In this document: positions 4,949 to 6,212 of the stretch, piece after piece
Position numbering within the stretch: position 1 is the stretch's first letter
Layout of the letters: every line of letters starts with the position of its first letter
Origin: Sulfurimonas sp.
Lineage (GTDB): Bacteria > Campylobacterota > Campylobacteria > Campylobacterales > Sulfurimonadaceae
Direction: 5' to 3'
Length of the DNA: 6,212 nucleotides
NCBI GenBank assembly: GCA_027047745.1
Contig: JALTUB010000148.1
Location: forward strand, 1 to 6,212
Translations under genes and position numbers: made by a program
The notes under the pieces: model-generated
Seen by the model: the letters and a program-made list of their open reading frames with translations, nothing else
Told to the model about the DNA's origin: nothing
Databases searched by the model: none

Positions 4949-6212
4949 AATTTTTATTAGATAAAATACTCTCAATAAAGATGAGAACGAAAATATCTCT
5001 CACTATTTTTTTTGTTATACTATTGTTTTCTTTTGGTGTTACTCTTGCCATAAGAGGCGTAGTATTTGAAAAAACAAATTATATGATTGAAAATTCGATT
5101 AAAAATCTAGTTAAAGTCAATGAATCAATAGTATTAAAAAGATTTTTAGAAGAGAATTACTGGGATATTTTTAAGATAATGCATTCGCTAAAAAAGATAA
5201 ATTTGATAAAAAATGCAACTTTTGTGAATAAAAACTATGAAGTTGTGGCATCAAGCGAGCCAGATATTTACCCTATTGGCGCTAAGTTAGAATTTGATAG
5301 ATTTGACAAGTCGCTTTTAATAATGCCTTTAAAAAGCGATAATCTTGTGTTTGGATATTTTATAATTCAAAAAGAGTTTGGGTTCCTTAACTCTCTTATG
5401 AAAAACATAAGAGACCACCTATTATTTTTTATATTAATAGCTGCTTTAGTTTCCGCTTTGATTGGCTACTTAATCTCCATAAGAATAGTTGGAAGATTAG
5501 AGCTTCTTTGTCAAAATGCTAAGATGATTGAGAGTGGAGATTGGGGTGAAATAAGATATAAAAAAAGTCTAGAAAAAGACGAGATAACAGAACTCTCTAC
5601 TGTTTTGAATAATATGCTTAAAAAGATAAAAGAGATGATTGTAAATGAACAAGTGATGAAGCTTTTTTACCATAATATCTTAGAAAATTTAGATGAACTT
5701 GTGATAATATGTGATAAAAATTTTAAGATAAAATATCATAATTCAAATAGACTAAAAAGTCTAATCATAAAAAAAGATACTTTAAATGATGAAAATATTA
5801 AAATTATAAAGGATAAAATATATCAACAAGATGAAAGTTTTGTGGTGAAGATATTAAATGAAAAAGAAAAAACTATGTATTTACATGTAAATATGAAAAA
5901 TATTTCTGATGATATAACATTATCATTTTCAAATATAACTTCTATAAAAAAATTAGAAGAACAAGTCTTGTTTAAAAACTCTTTTGAGATAGTTGGAGAG
6001 ATATCTGCAGAAGTTGTACACGAGATTAAAAACTATCTTCAGCCTATAAGAATTTTACTAGAACAAGACAATGTGGATAAACAAGACAAACAAAGGGTGC
6101 TTGGTATAATTTTAAAGATTAATAATTTAGTGCAAAACTTTTTGAAAAGCGGTAGACCGGTAGATAAAACATTGCTAGTGAAACTAGATATAAAAGAAAA
6201 AATTGATAGCCT
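4945..6212 (+). CDS. aioS: AioS, arsenite-responsive sensor histidine kinase (3' partial)
   Basis: The frame is open from the ATG at 4945, which overlaps the aioX stop (ATGA), to the window end: 422 residues without a stop. Order: first membrane segment at about 17-36; a short periplasmic domain at about 38-155 that may be Cache-like; second membrane segment at about 158-178; HAMP linker at about 179-232; a PAS-like region at about 240-335; then the dimerisation and phosphoacceptor domain. The H-box reads GEISAEVVHEIKNYLQP, with His359 as the predicted phosphorylated residue; Tyr replaces the common proline of HEIxNPL. The ATPase domain lies beyond the window. Translational coupling to aioX implies that AioX-As(III) is its input, with autophosphorylation passed to a response regulator expected next. 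No clear ribosome site precedes 4945, consistent with coupling; Met13 at 4981 is a less likely start. Codon use is strongly AT-biased, like aioX. Confidence 0.87.
   Translation, partial: MKFLLDKILSIKMRTKISLTIFFVILLFSFGVTLAIRGVVFEKTNYMIENSIKNLVKVNESIVLKRFLEENYWDIFKIMHSLKKINLIKNATFVNKNYEVVASSEPDIYPIGAKLEFDRFDKSLLIMPLKSDNLVFGYFIIQKEFGFLNSLMKNIRDHLLFFILIAALVSALIGYLISIRIVGRLELLCQNAKMIESGDWGEIRYKKSLEKDEITELSTVLNNMLKKIKEMIVNEQVMKLFYHNILENLDELVIICDKNFKIKYHNSNRLKSLIIKKDTLNDENIKIIKDKIYQQDESFVVKILNEKEKTMYLHVNMKNISDDITLSFSNITSIKKLEEQVLFKNSFEIVGEISAEVVHEIKNYLQPIRILLEQDNVDKQDKQRVLGIILKINNLVQNFLKSGRPVDKTLLVKLDIKEKIDS

Overview
The window is AT-rich, with low-GC codon use, weakly conserved -35 signals and short intergenic gaps. 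This fits a Campylobacterota (epsilonproteobacterial) genome of the Sulfurimonas/Sulfuricurvum/Sulfurovum kind. That placement is an inference from style, not from a marker gene. The theme of the locus is arsenic.

Layout: (1) 1-155 holds the C-terminal 50 codons of a uracil-DNA-glycosylase-family protein (+). (2) About 173-932 is a heavily decayed arsB, the arsenite efflux permease gene (+). Its 5' end is missing, a large internal block is deleted, it has a nonsense codon and several frameshifts, and one frameshift is caused by a neat 46-bp palindromic insertion (721-766) flanked by a TTA duplication. (3) 942-974 is a hairpin between the convergent arsB remnant and aioA. (4) 982-3948 on the minus strand is a two-gene operon, aioB (Rieske subunit, Tat signal) followed by aioA (molybdopterin catalytic subunit). 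Together they form a complete arsenite oxidase with all expected cofactor and substrate residues. (5) 3949-4078 is a divergent promoter region. (6) 4079-4948 (+) is aioX, a periplasmic PhnD-like binding protein with a single cysteine at the expected arsenite-sensing position. (7) 4945-6212 (+) is aioS, a membrane sensor histidine kinase that overlaps aioX by 4 bp and runs off the window.

Proposed working: AioX binds As(III) in the periplasm and signals through AioS to a response regulator (AioR, expected just beyond the window). The regulator then activates the divergent aioBA operon. AioB carries the cofactor-loaded AioA through the Tat system, and the enzyme oxidises arsenite to arsenate in the periplasm, passing electrons to a cytochrome encoded elsewhere. 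The adjacent dead arsB suggests that this locus once handled arsenite by efflux and that oxidation is now its only intact arsenic function. The individual families are known. The least expected items are the aioXS/aioBA arrangement in this type of genome, the arsB wreck beside it, and the small palindromic element inside that wreck.
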